From NCBI RefSeq assembly GCF_027568515.1, contig NZ_JANKZF010000009.1, positions 62,001 through 126,000 on the forward strand: a DNA stretch of 64,000 nucleotides. Reading direction: 5' to 3'. Origin of the DNA: Arthrobacter sp. HY1533 (GTDB taxonomy: Bacteria > Actinomycetota > Actinomycetes > Actinomycetales > Micrococcaceae). A program made the translations under genes and the position numbers. Below, piece by piece: positions 54,210 to 61,608 of the stretch. The notes below the pieces were generated by a model. The model had not been told where the DNA came from. It searched no databases and saw nothing but the letters and a program-made list of their open reading frames with translations. The first letter of the stretch is position 1; every line of letters begins with the position of its first letter.

Positions 54210-55405
54210 GAGATGACCACCCTCCTGTGTACTTGCTTGTGCGGTTTGGATTGGCTTGCCGGGTCAAACCGGGCCACGAGCTTGCGCAGGCCCTTGGCTG
54301 CTGCATCACGGACATTGTCCTGCAACAGCGGAACGCCCCTGTTGGTGGAAAGGGGGATGGTTTTGGACCTGGGCAGGATGACGTCCACGGGGACGCCTAT
54401 CGTCTCCTCCACGTCCTGGACCCGCAGGCCGCTGTACTTGTCGGCGAAATTCAACACAACATGGCGTCCGGGCGGCAAAAGGTTGATCTCGTGAAGAACT
54501 CCCAGCCCAGCCCGCAGTCCCTTGATGCTGGGGATGTCCATTCCACATACCCAAACCACATCAGTGGCCTGTTCCAAAGTTGCAAGCACATGCTCTCCCA
54601 GGCCGGGAGACGTATCCACCACAACAAAAGCAAACTCGGAGGCCAACTGGGCCAGTACATGCCCCACCTGCTCGCCGGAGATGTGTTCCGAATCGGCCGG
54701 ATTTGATGGGGCAGCCAGCACGTAGATGCCTGCCGGGTGAACAGTTAGATACGCTTTCAGCACCATGGAGTCGTTGGCTGCTGAGCCCCCGACGGCGTCG
54801 GAAAGATTGTGTTCCGGGTTGAGCTGCAGCCCGGAAGCCACATCGCCAAACTGGACATCGAAATCAACCAGCACCACAGACATCGGAGCAAACTTGGCCA
54901 AGCCAATTGCCAGATTGGTGGCCACGGTAGTCTTGCCGACTCCTCCCTTGGGCGACATGACGCTGATAATCCGGCCAGTCTGGCGCTCCGGCTCATTGGG
55001 CGGGACCAAGCCCCGCCGCCGGCTTGCAGCAGCGAGGCAGGCCCGCTCCAGCATGACCCGAATGGCGTCGGCGTCGGCGTCGGGGCTCAACAGGTCCCGC
55101 ACACCGCTGCGCATGGCCTGCACCGCCACTTTTTCTGTCGTTTCATGGACCAGGATCACGCTGATTTCCGGGTACATGAGGTCGAACACAGAAGCCAGCT
55201 TGATGGCCTTGTCCACGGGGATGCCGGGCCCCAGAACCAGAACCTCCAGTGGCTCTCCGGTCTGCCGGGCCAGGATTTCCTCGGGGCCTGCCGGGAAGGG
55301 GACGCTGGGGATTGACTGTACATTTCCCGTCAGGGTCCCTCCCGCCGCAGTCCTGAGCTTGCGTTCAAACTCTGGAACAGTGGTGACCACATTGAAGCGG
55401 CTCAT
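54206..55405 (-). CDS. tadZ: Tad pilus localisation ATPase TadZ/CpaE (MinD-like)
   Basis: 399 residues. The N-terminal receiver-like domain (about 50-125, with VLVLGPGIPVDKAIKLAS) lacks an obvious phospho-acceptor. The C-terminal ParA/MinD-type ATPase has deviant Walker A SPKGGVGKTT (151-160), VLVDFDVQFGDVASGL and VVVDTSPGLGEHV. TadZ positions the secretion apparatus, often at a pole. The ATG at 55403-55405 has AAGGGGGA upstream and overlaps the cpaB end by four bases. An Arg/Lys/His-rich tail ends the protein. Confidence 0.92.
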   Translation of the reverse strand: MSRFNVVTTVPEFERKLRTAAGGTLTGNVQSIPSVPFPAGPEEILARQTGEPLEVLVLGPGIPVDKAIKLASVFDLMYPEISVILVHETTEKVAVQAMRSGVRDLLSPDADADAIRVMLERACLAAASRRRGLVPPNEPERQTGRIISVMSPKGGVGKTTVATNLAIGLAKFAPMSVVLVDFDVQFGDVASGLQLNPEHNLSDAVGGSAANDSMVLKAYLTVHPAGIYVLAAPSNPADSEHISGEQVGHVLAQLASEFAFVVVDTSPGLGEHVLATLEQATDVVWVCGMDIPSIKGLRAGLGVLHEINLLPPGRHVVLNFADKYSGLRVQDVEETIGVPVDVILPRSKTIPLSTNRGVPLLQDNVRDAAAKGLRKLVARFDPASQSKPHKQVHRRVVIS

Positions 55406-56163
55406 TTGAACACATCCCCCTTGAAGAGCGGTGCCGGAGTGTTGCCTGCTGTTGTAGCTTCCTTGGCGACCCAGATGTGGCCGAATTCGGCGGCATGGAC
55501 GAGTTTGATGCCGTCCGCCGGAGCCAAGGCGACCGTGACCACCCAACTGTCCGCCGCCACCGTCTTGGGTGCCAGGCCGGTGTCCGGCGACGTTGATGTC
55601 CCCGGGGCCTCAGTCTGGGTCTGACCCGATGCCTGCATGGAGACCACCAAGGCCTTGCGGAGCGTCAACTTGCTTGCAGGTACCTCTGCGGTCCCCGGTT
55701 CGATGCCGGCGTTGTAGGACAAAAACAAGGCTGCGTAATCGCCTGGTTGGAGTTGTCCACCTACCACGCGATCGGAGGTGACGGAGAAACTGAGTTGCTG
55801 CATGGTGTCCGGCACCTTGACAGGATTGGAACCCTTGAATGTGGCAGCATCTGAAAGCCGTGCCGCCGAGAGCTGGTCTCCGGGCAGAAGTGGCATGGCC
55901 GCGACCTTGCCCTCAACATCCCCCAAGTTGGCAAGGGCACCCTCAACCACCATTGCGGCGGGTACCTGCTTGGTTTGCACGGAGTCACCGAATTTGGATA
56001 CTTCGGTCCCAGCTGCGATGTCCTTTGAGACGACAAGGACCTCTTTGGTGTCGGTTCCAGCCATCGCTCGGCTGTCGGCACCGCCTACATAGTTAACCAG
56101 CAATACTGTGCCAATAATGGCAAGGAGGATAGCTGCAATGCCCCCCAGAAGGCGTGCTTTCAC
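55402..56163 (-). CDS. cpaB: Flp pilus assembly protein CpaB (RcpC), SAF domain
   Basis: 253 residues. The N-terminal transmembrane segment LGGIAAILLAIIGTVLLVNYV (7-27) is followed by a SAF domain starting VLVVSKDIAAGTEVSKFGDSVQ and including PLLPGDQLSAARL, then a C-terminal beta domain. CpaB is extracytoplasmic and may bind wall glycan; its exact part in pilus export is unclear. Overlaps tadZ by four bases; 21 bases separate it from the tadG-like gene. Confidence 0.88.
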   Translation of the reverse strand: MKARLLGGIAAILLAIIGTVLLVNYVGGADSRAMAGTDTKEVLVVSKDIAAGTEVSKFGDSVQTKQVPAAMVVEGALANLGDVEGKVAAMPLLPGDQLSAARLSDAATFKGSNPVKVPDTMQQLSFSVTSDRVVGGQLQPGDYAALFLSYNAGIEPGTAEVPASKLTLRKALVVSMQASGQTQTEAPGTSTSPDTGLAPKTVAADSWVVTVALAPADGIKLVHAAEFGHIWVAKEATTAGNTPAPLFKGDVFK

Positions 56164-56184
56164 GGTACATCTCCTTCAATTTGA

Positions 56185-57216
56185 TTATTTGATGAGTTTC
56201 ACTTGAGTGAGGCCATACTCAGTGGGTCCGCCCCAGGTGAAACCGTCCTCGAAACTGATTTGCTTGGTGAAATGGCCGTAGAGGCCTTTTACCCCGCTCC
56301 CAAAAGACCAATTCTCTGTACTGGAGGGGAAATTCCAGCCTTGGATAATGAACACTCCCCATCCCAAAATCTTGTATTTGCCGCTGGCGCCGGTTCCATC
56401 GGCGAAACCAAATATTGGCACCAAGACGGTTTTGCCCTTGAGCGAGGGGACAAACAAGTCCTTGCAGTCCTTGGGAATGTTGATTCCCGTGTCGGAGTCA
56501 ACCCAAGGATCAGAAATTGTGATGTTGGGATGGCATTCACTCGTGGCGTCGAGCCAGCCGAAGCCGCCCGGCATGTTTAGGCCGGCCGAAGGATTCCAGG
56601 AATCACACTTGACTTCCTTGTCAGGCCCGCTCTTCTTGGTCCCATGAGAAATAAGCAGCCTGTCGGGCGGGCCCATCGGGTGTTTCACAGGATCCAGTTC
56701 GCAGGCTCCGAAGGTCAACGGCAGAATGGGGGCCCCGGATTTGACGCCGCCCCAGGAGGCTTTGGCCACGGCCTTTATTTCGGCAGTGTCAAAACCTGTA
56801 AGGGTCGCCAGAGGAAGGGACAGGAAATGCTTTCCGCCACTGATGGTTGACGTTGTTGCCGTGATGACGCCAGCGCTGTTATTCAGAACTACTTGGCTTT
56901 CGTCGTCGTTTGAATTGCCGTTGGCCAGATTGTGGGCGATCAACTGCTGGGCTGAACCCAGACCGCTTCCGGGGCAGGCGCTGGGCGTGCCGACTTTCTT
57001 GCCGCAGTCGCCGGCGACCGCCATTGCCGCTGCATCTGCACCGTTTTGGAGCTGGGCCTTCTCGGCGTAGGCTAGGCCAAAGTCAGCCACCATGGCCACC
57101 ATTACCAGCAGGACAACCATGCAGAGCGCAGTGAGCACCGTAATGGCGCCTCGTTCCTGGTTCTGGGAAGCAGCTGGGACGGACGTCCCTCGCTTGCCGA
57201 AATCTATCCGCCGCAT
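56185..57216 (-). CDS. TadG-like pseudopilin / Tad-domain protein
   Basis: 343 residues. A class III-type N-terminus RGAITVLTALCMVVLLVMVAMVADFG (TadG/putative Flp-pilus-assembly Tad-like helix, about 22-48) precedes AQLQNGADAAAMAVAGDCG, the Tad-domain signature. A large extracytoplasmic domain rich in Gly, Pro and Lys follows, containing several cysteines (GACELDP, VKCDSW, SECHP, KDCKDLF). Codons are less GC-biased than in neighbours. It overlaps tadE by 13 bases. It may be a minor pilus component or anchor. Confidence 0.82.
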   Translation of the reverse strand: MRRIDFGKRGTSVPAASQNQERGAITVLTALCMVVLLVMVAMVADFGLAYAEKAQLQNGADAAAMAVAGDCGKKVGTPSACPGSGLGSAQQLIAHNLANGNSNDDESQVVLNNSAGVITATTSTISGGKHFLSLPLATLTGFDTAEIKAVAKASWGGVKSGAPILPLTFGACELDPVKHPMGPPDRLLISHGTKKSGPDKEVKCDSWNPSAGLNMPGGFGWLDATSECHPNITISDPWVDSDTGINIPKDCKDLFVPSLKGKTVLVPIFGFADGTGASGKYKILGWGVFIIQGWNFPSSTENWSFGSGVKGLYGHFTKQISFEDGFTWGGPTEYGLTQVKLIK

Positions 57217-57578
57217 CGCATGCTCGCTTTGCTGCTTATGGGGATGTCAGGAATGACCCAAAAGCCGGTCAAGTTGTATGAAACCGTAACCACCATGTCC
57301 AGATCCTTTGCACAAGAAGTCGGAGAATAGGAAAATCCGGCTGAATCGAGGCCAACAATGTTGAGTCGGCCCGCTGCTTCGGCGCTGGCCTGCGAGTTCT
57401 CCACGGCCATGCTGCGGGCTGCTGCCCGGGCTGCCTGCGTCAGGCTGATCTGGACGGAAAATGCGTGGCCAAACAAGATGATTCCAAAGATCAGGGTTAA
57501 CAACAGCGGTACGACCAAGGCAAATTCAACGGCCGCCGCACCCTTTTCCTTGTTTTCTGCATTCACGGTTCCCTGCAC
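57204..57578 (-). CDS. TadE-like minor pseudopilin
   Basis: 124 residues. The TadE-type N-terminus KGAAAVEFALVVPLLLTLIFGIILFGHAF carries the Glu-Phe pair equivalent to the Flp Glu-Tyr, and ISLTQAARAAARSMAV follows, typical of TadE. The C-terminal half has two Cys. The GTG at 57576-57578 is used; another GTG at 57566 gives a product four residues shorter and is equally plausible. Overlaps the tadG-like gene by 13 bases. A strong hairpin separates it from flp. Confidence 0.83.
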   Translation of the reverse strand: MQGTVNAENKEKGAAAVEFALVVPLLLTLIFGIILFGHAFSVQISLTQAARAAARSMAVENSQASAEAAGRLNIVGLDSAGFSYSPTSCAKDLDMVVTVSYNLTGFWVIPDIPISSKASMRCGG

Positions 57579-57633
57579 CCCCTTCGTTTCTTCATTACTT
57601 CAGGTGGGCCGCGGTGAAACGGTCCGGAAAGTC

Positions 57634-57675
57634 GTGTGGCTGGTGTGGCGAAACCCTCGACCACACCAGCCACAC
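57634..57675 (-). terminator. Perfect hairpin between flp and tadE
   Basis: GTGTGGCTGGTGTGG (57634-57648) and CCACACCAGCCACAC (57661-57675) form a 15-bp stem with a 12-base loop, 22 bases past the flp stop. It probably attenuates readthrough, or protects the 3' end of the short flp transcript, so the pilin is made in excess over the assembly machinery. Confidence 0.7.
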
Positions 57676-57697
57676 GGTACTGCGAGACTTCGGAGAC

Positions 57698-57913
57698 TTA
57701 GGACGTCGGCCAACCACCAACGGTGGTGGCAAGTCCATCGAAGAAGTCGTTCAGGGCCCCGCCAAAGGCCGTGACACCGAGGATGAGTGCGAAGGCGATG
57801 AGGGCCACGAGGAGTGCGTACTCCGTTGCGGTTGCGCCGCGCTCGCTGTCGCCCTTGAGACGGTCGGCGCCGGCGATGAACATGGTCTGCATGGTTACGA
57901 AGAGCTTCAACAT
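57698..57913 (-). CDS. flp: Flp/Fap-type major pilin precursor
   Basis: 71 residues. The prepilin leader of 26 residues ends ERG, with cleavage expected after Gly26. The mature pilin of 45 residues starts ATATEYALLVALIAFALILG with the Flp Glu31-Tyr32 pair and ends TTVGGWPTS. The ATG at 57911-57913 has AGGAAC eight bases upstream; in-frame starts up to 58042 are discarded as non-family. It is the first gene of the tad operon and is separated from tadE by a hairpin. Confidence 0.93.
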   Translation of the reverse strand: MLKLFVTMQTMFIAGADRLKGDSERGATATEYALLVALIAFALILGVTAFGGALNDFFDGLATTVGGWPTS

Positions 57914-58320
57914 TTTGATGTTCCTAACATTCATAAGGGTGGATAGGAACCCAAAAGCCCGCGACAAAAGAACCAAATGGTGCGCTTGAAGTGAGACCTT
58001 CGGGCGAAACCCCGGTGAAATATTTCCCCCGGCTGATGACAACTAAACGTCACGCCGGCATACGGATTCTAGAGTGGTGACACTCTAATTTTCGAAGATT
58101 TTTTGGGGCGTCGGGATCGCCCAAATTTTCCGCTAGAAATCAGGGATGACCAGCGCTTTTGGACGCTGCACTCGAGTGGTCCCGGGGCTGTCACACGTTC
58201 CAAGTGCCGCAATGTGAAAAATAGACGATTTGCTACTTGTTTTTGTATCCGAGTACTCACTTTTCGTGCATGTGAGTATTGCCTTGGTGGTCCTGGGACC
58301 GCCAAGAGGCCTTTGTTTGC
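57914..58320. other. Flp operon control region, AT-rich
   Basis: A 407-base gap with no gene, noticeably more AT-rich than the rest of the window (for example AATTTTCGAAGATTTTTTGGGG near 58086-58107 and CTACTTGTTTTTGTATCC near 58233). It contains an inverted repeat, TACTCAC (58254-58260) with GTGAGTA (58272-58278). It probably holds the flp promoter and its regulator sites on the minus strand, plus the downstream end of the RDD gene transcript. Confidence 0.5.
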
Positions 58321-59124
58321 CTAGTTTTTGCCCACTCCATGGCGCTGCAGCTGGGCGCGAACGTCGGCGGCGCGGACGGCTGCGGCGTCCATTCGACGGA
58401 GCTCACGCTCACGGCGCTCGGCGATGAGGGACGCAAGAAAAACTGTCGGATCCGTTCCAGGTGCCGGCAGGGGAGCAACGAATTGGCTCGCCTCGGTGGC
58501 CAGCTCCACGCCCATGGAATGGCGGGACGCCGGCGCCATGGCCGCACCCTGCCGCAGGAACATGGAAATGCGGCGGGCCAGCGGATCCGGCAGCCTGCCG
58601 ATGTCGGCCAGTGCCGCCCATGACGCCAGTTGCGGGGCTACGGAAACCTGCAGCGGCCTGGTCTTGGGCGCACGGTCGCGGATTGCATAGGTCCCGGCAA
58701 GCATGTCGCCAAGCCGCTTGGACTTCTCGTTGAACAGCGAGACCAGGCACGCCACGGACCCCAGTGTCATGTAGATCTCCAGCACAGCCAGCAGCGCCCG
58801 GATCATGGCGTGGCGGAAGCGGATGGAACCGCCGTCGTCCCGCACAATCCGCAGCCCCATGGCCAACTTGCCCAGGGATTTTCCGCGGCTCAGTGTCTCC
58901 ACAGTTATGGGAACCACCACCAGAAGGCCCACCAGCACGGCAATCACAATGGCCCTCACGGCGGCCCCGTCAATGACAAAGGGAAGCGCGCCCAACAGCA
59001 GGATCAGGCCGATGCCAACCACCAGCGTCACGGCAACGTCAATCGCCGTCGCCAGTGAACGGGCGGCAAAGGAAGCCGGTCGGAGCTCCAGGACAACGGC
59101 TTCGCCGGTGATGATTGCGGACAT
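58321..59124 (-). CDS. RDD family membrane protein
   Basis: 267 residues. The RDD domain (1-155) has about four helices (ATAIDVAVTLVVGIGLILLL, VRAIVIAVLVGLLVVVPITVE, AVLEIYMTLGSVACLVSLF), RSLATAID near the start and RGKSLGKLAMGLRIVRDDGG. The C-terminal 110 residues are soluble and Arg/Ala-rich. RDD proteins are small transporters or channels of unclear substrate. TAGACT (59131-59136, plus-strand AGTCTA) lies six bases before the ATG, so the transcript is probably leaderless. It is divergent from the SpoIIM-type gene. Confidence 0.85.
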   Translation of the reverse strand: MSAIITGEAVVLELRPASFAARSLATAIDVAVTLVVGIGLILLLGALPFVIDGAAVRAIVIAVLVGLLVVVPITVETLSRGKSLGKLAMGLRIVRDDGGSIRFRHAMIRALLAVLEIYMTLGSVACLVSLFNEKSKRLGDMLAGTYAIRDRAPKTRPLQVSVAPQLASWAALADIGRLPDPLARRISMFLRQGAAMAPASRHSMGVELATEASQFVAPLPAPGTDPTVFLASLIAERRERELRRMDAAAVRAADVRAQLQRHGVGKN

Positions 59125-59130
59125 GTTTTC

Positions 59131-59167
59131 AGTCTATCGACGCCGCACCCCTTGCGGACGCTAGGCT
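59131..59167. promoter_or_regulatory. Divergent leaderless promoters between RDD and SpoIIM genes
   Basis: A 50-base gap with minus-strand TAGACT (59131-59136) and plus-strand TAGGCT (59162-59167) as -10 elements, six and seven bases before the respective ATGs. The two promoters share almost all upstream sequence. Confidence 0.5.
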
Positions 59168-59174
59168 GGGTCGG

Positions 59175-60167
59175 ATGGACATGGATGCGTTTACAACGGT
59201 GCACGGGCCCCAGTGGGAACGGCTAAAGGTGCTCGGCCGGAAGAGGCGCCTGGACGGGGCAGAGGCCGACGAACTTCTGGAGCTGTACCAAAGTGTTTCC
59301 GCCCAGCTCTCGCTCATTCGGTCCGTGGACGGCGAAAGTGCCCTGTCGGCCTCCCTCTCGGCAATCCTGGCCACGGCGCGCACCCGCTTCACAGGCGCCA
59401 GGTCCAATGTATTCGTGGACATTGCCCGCTTCTTCGCCATCTCCCTGCCCGCCGCGTTCTACCGCCTGCGCTGGCTGACGGTGGCGGTCGGCGCCGTTTT
59501 TACCCTGATTGCCGTGCTTTTCGGCGTGTGGACGGCCGGCAACCCCGGGGTCATGGCTGTCCTGGGCAGCGACGCCGATCTTCAGCAGCTCGTCAACCAC
59601 GACTTCGTTGACTATTACTCGGAAAACCCAGCTGCCTCATTCGCCGGCGCCGTATGGACCAACAACGCCTGGATCGCCGCCCAGTGCGTGGCCTTTGGCA
59701 TCACAGGCGTCTTCGTTCCCTATGCGGTGTTCGCGAACGCCCAGGGTGTCGGCATGACGGCCGGCGTCATGTTCGCCTACGGAAAGGGCGACGTCTTCTT
59801 CAGCTATATCCTCCCGCACGGCCTCATGGAACTGACGGCAATCTTCATCGCGGCTGCCGCCGGGCTGCGGATCTTTTGGTCCTGGGTCAGCCCTGGACCG
59901 CGCACGCGCCTAGACTCGCTGGCACGCGAGGGGCGATCGCTCATCACAGTCGCCGGCGGGCTTGTCCTTGTCCTGCTTGTCTCCGGCCTGGTCGAGGGTT
60001 TTGTCACGCCCAGCCCGCTGCCCGTCTGGGCCAAGATCAGCATCGGCGCACTGGTCCTTGCCGCGTACTGGACCTATACGCTGGTTTTGGGCGGCCGTGC
60101 CGTGCGCGCCGGCGAGGTCGGCGACCTTTCCGAGGACGACGCCGGAGCCTCCGTCCGCTCAGCCTGA
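59175..60167 (+). CDS. Stage II sporulation protein M (DUF95/SpoIIM) family membrane protein
   Basis: 330 residues. A helical cytoplasmic N-terminus (MDAFTTVHGPQWERLKVL, LSLIRSVDGESALSASL) is followed by about six transmembrane helices, among them WLTVAVGAVFTLIAVLFGVWTA and a SYILPHGLMELTAIFIAAAAGLRI segment diagnostic of the family. In non-sporulating actinobacteria it is a companion of RDD and DUF58/MoxR genes; its function is unknown. The ATG at 59175 is seven bases after TAGGCT (leaderless). Confidence 0.87.
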   Translation: MDMDAFTTVHGPQWERLKVLGRKRRLDGAEADELLELYQSVSAQLSLIRSVDGESALSASLSAILATARTRFTGARSNVFVDIARFFAISLPAAFYRLRWLTVAVGAVFTLIAVLFGVWTAGNPGVMAVLGSDADLQQLVNHDFVDYYSENPAASFAGAVWTNNAWIAAQCVAFGITGVFVPYAVFANAQGVGMTAGVMFAYGKGDVFFSYILPHGLMELTAIFIAAAAGLRIFWSWVSPGPRTRLDSLAREGRSLITVAGGLVLVLLVSGLVEGFVTPSPLPVWAKISIGALVLAAYWTYTLVLGGRAVRAGEVGDLSEDDAGASVRSA

Positions 60168-60176
60168 GGCTTGCGC

Positions 60177-60394
60177 CGCTGGTCCAGCCTGTGCCGGCGG
60201 TCGATCCTGCCCCGTTGGTCGAGTTTGTCGAGACCGTGCCCCCGGTCGTCGAGCCTGCCCAAGCCACTACCGACGCCGCATCACTTGATGCTGGTTTTTT
60301 GCCAACGCCGCATCACCTTTGACGTGGAATTGGGTGTCCCTGTCGCCGTCGCTTCGACGCCGGGCGCCCCGGTGGTCGAGCCTGTCGAGATCCC
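60177..60394. repeat. Mosaic intergenic region with two repeat families
   Basis: Degenerate TCGAGCCTGTCGA-type units occur at about 60177-60262 and again at 60367-60394 (CCCCGGTGGTCGAGCCTGTC). Between them lie two copies of the 32-base element, CCGACGCCGCATCACTTGATG from 60270 and AACGCCGCATCACC from 60304. The region is bounded by the SpoIIM-type gene and the convergent DUF4190 gene and contains no gene. Confidence 0.8.
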
Positions 60395-60410
60395 TTTCCT
60401 GCCCCAGAAC

Positions 60411-61343
60411 TCAGAAGAGGCTGCCTGAGGTGTTGAGCTGGAAGTACATGAGCCACGCAACTCCACCAGCAAGCAGCAACGTGTAGGCCCAGCCGATGAT
60501 GACGGCTGCCAGGGCCAGTCCACGCCCATCCTGCCCTGTCCGCTTGATCTGGGCCAGGGCAATGTGGCCCATGACCAGCCCGGCAATGTTGACGAAGAAG
60601 ACCGTGATGAAGGCTGCGATCGCTAGCCCGTTCGTCCCGGACGGTGCCCCGTACACCTGCTGGGAAGGATACGCGGCCAGATACGCCTTACGGGATCCTT
60701 GTTTCCGGCGCACTGCGCGGTCGACCATGCAGGCGATCCAGCATCCCGGGACAACGCTCACGGCCGTCACAACGGTCAGCCAAGCCAAGTGCCGTACCAA
60801 ACGGGAGGATTCGCCGTCAGCAATGAACGCATTTTGCATTGCAACAACAGCCAGTGAGGCTATATCCGTGGTGTGCATGGCAACGAACAGGACGATGGTG
60901 GCCGTGCCGCCAGCCAGCACGCCAAAGATATGGCGCTGCCGGCCTACGGCCCAAGCGGCCGTGAAGAGTGCGAAGAACAGGAAGCCAAAATACTCCTGAA
61001 AGCCATAAGGCTGCATGGACCACAAGAGAATCTGCAGACCTGCCAGGCCAGCGGCCAGACCCCGGTGCCGGGTCGTGGCTGGCAGAACGAATGCCGCGAG
61101 GAGGGCCACCAGCAAGGGGATGCAGGCTGCCACCAGTGGGCGGTTCAGTTCTAGCGGATTGGCCAGTGTCAGCATGACCAGCAGCCCCAGCAGCACGGCC
61201 AGCGATTGGCGCAGCCGCCATGAACCCCACTTGAGTTGGACCAGCTTGCTGGTCTCCAGTTCCGCCGCCTGGGTGGGCCCGGCATGGAGATAGGGAAGTT
61301 TGGGAGGCGGAGGAGGTGCGTAATATGCCTTCGACGATGCCAC
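60411..61343 (-). CDS. DUF4190-containing polytopic membrane protein
   Basis: 310 residues, about nine helices. Pro-rich N-terminus (SSKAYYAPPPPPKLPYLHAGP), then a membrane region of about six helices from residue 45 to 190, and a C-terminal DUF4190 pair of helices with SGTNGLAIAAFITVFFVNIAG and HIALAQIKRTGQDGRGLALA. The Pro-rich start is usual for proteins with DUF4190, whose role is unknown. GTG at 61341-61343 is chosen because of an AAGG site; TTG at 61388 is less likely. It is convergent with the SpoIIM-type gene. Confidence 0.75.
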   Translation of the reverse strand: MASSKAYYAPPPPPKLPYLHAGPTQAAELETSKLVQLKWGSWRLRQSLAVLLGLLVMLTLANPLELNRPLVAACIPLLVALLAAFVLPATTRHRGLAAGLAGLQILLWSMQPYGFQEYFGFLFFALFTAAWAVGRQRHIFGVLAGGTATIVLFVAMHTTDIASLAVVAMQNAFIADGESSRLVRHLAWLTVVTAVSVVPGCWIACMVDRAVRRKQGSRKAYLAAYPSQQVYGAPSGTNGLAIAAFITVFFVNIAGLVMGHIALAQIKRTGQDGRGLALAAVIIGWAYTLLLAGGVAWLMYFQLNTSGSLF

Positions 61344-61596
61344 GTGTCCGCCTTGTGTTAGGTGGGTTGGATGCTGCTGTTGCTTCAAGATAGCCAGCAG
61401 ACAGCTCTGGCGCGGTTTGTGGTTCCCGGAATTGCCTACTTGTCACCTCAATAGGGGACATGCCCGCCCGGTGGTTGGGCCTTTCGGGAGCCAGGCGTTG
61501 CCCGGGGGTCGAGCCTGTCGAGACCCGCTCGTCCCATGCTGGGAAAATATGTATGTGAGTTTATCAACAACCCTGTTTTTACTGGTCTTTCAGTTC
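61344..61596. other. Intergenic region upstream of the HNH nuclease gene
   Basis: 253 bases with one REP-like copy (CGGGGGTCGAGCCTGTCGAG, 61503-61522). The stretch from 61545 is AT-rich (TTTATCAACAACCCTGTTTTT) and carries the upstream part of the nuclease promoter. Nothing else is seen. Confidence 0.5.
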
Positions 61597-61602
61597 TATA
61601 AT
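61597..61602 (+). promoter_or_regulatory. Consensus TATAAT -10 of a leaderless promoter
   Basis: A perfect TATAAT lies six bases before the ATG at 61609. A TGTTTT at 61574-61579 is a weak -35 with a 17-base spacer. It is the only exact TATAAT assigned to a promoter in this annotation. Confidence 0.6.
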
Positions 61603-61608
61603 GGGTGT

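Noticed and set aside
61417-61608. A longer DUF222 protein starting upstream.
   Set aside because: A perfect TATAAT and the expected leaderless start at 61609 make the extra 64 codons untranscribed or non-coding; they also include a REP-like repeat.
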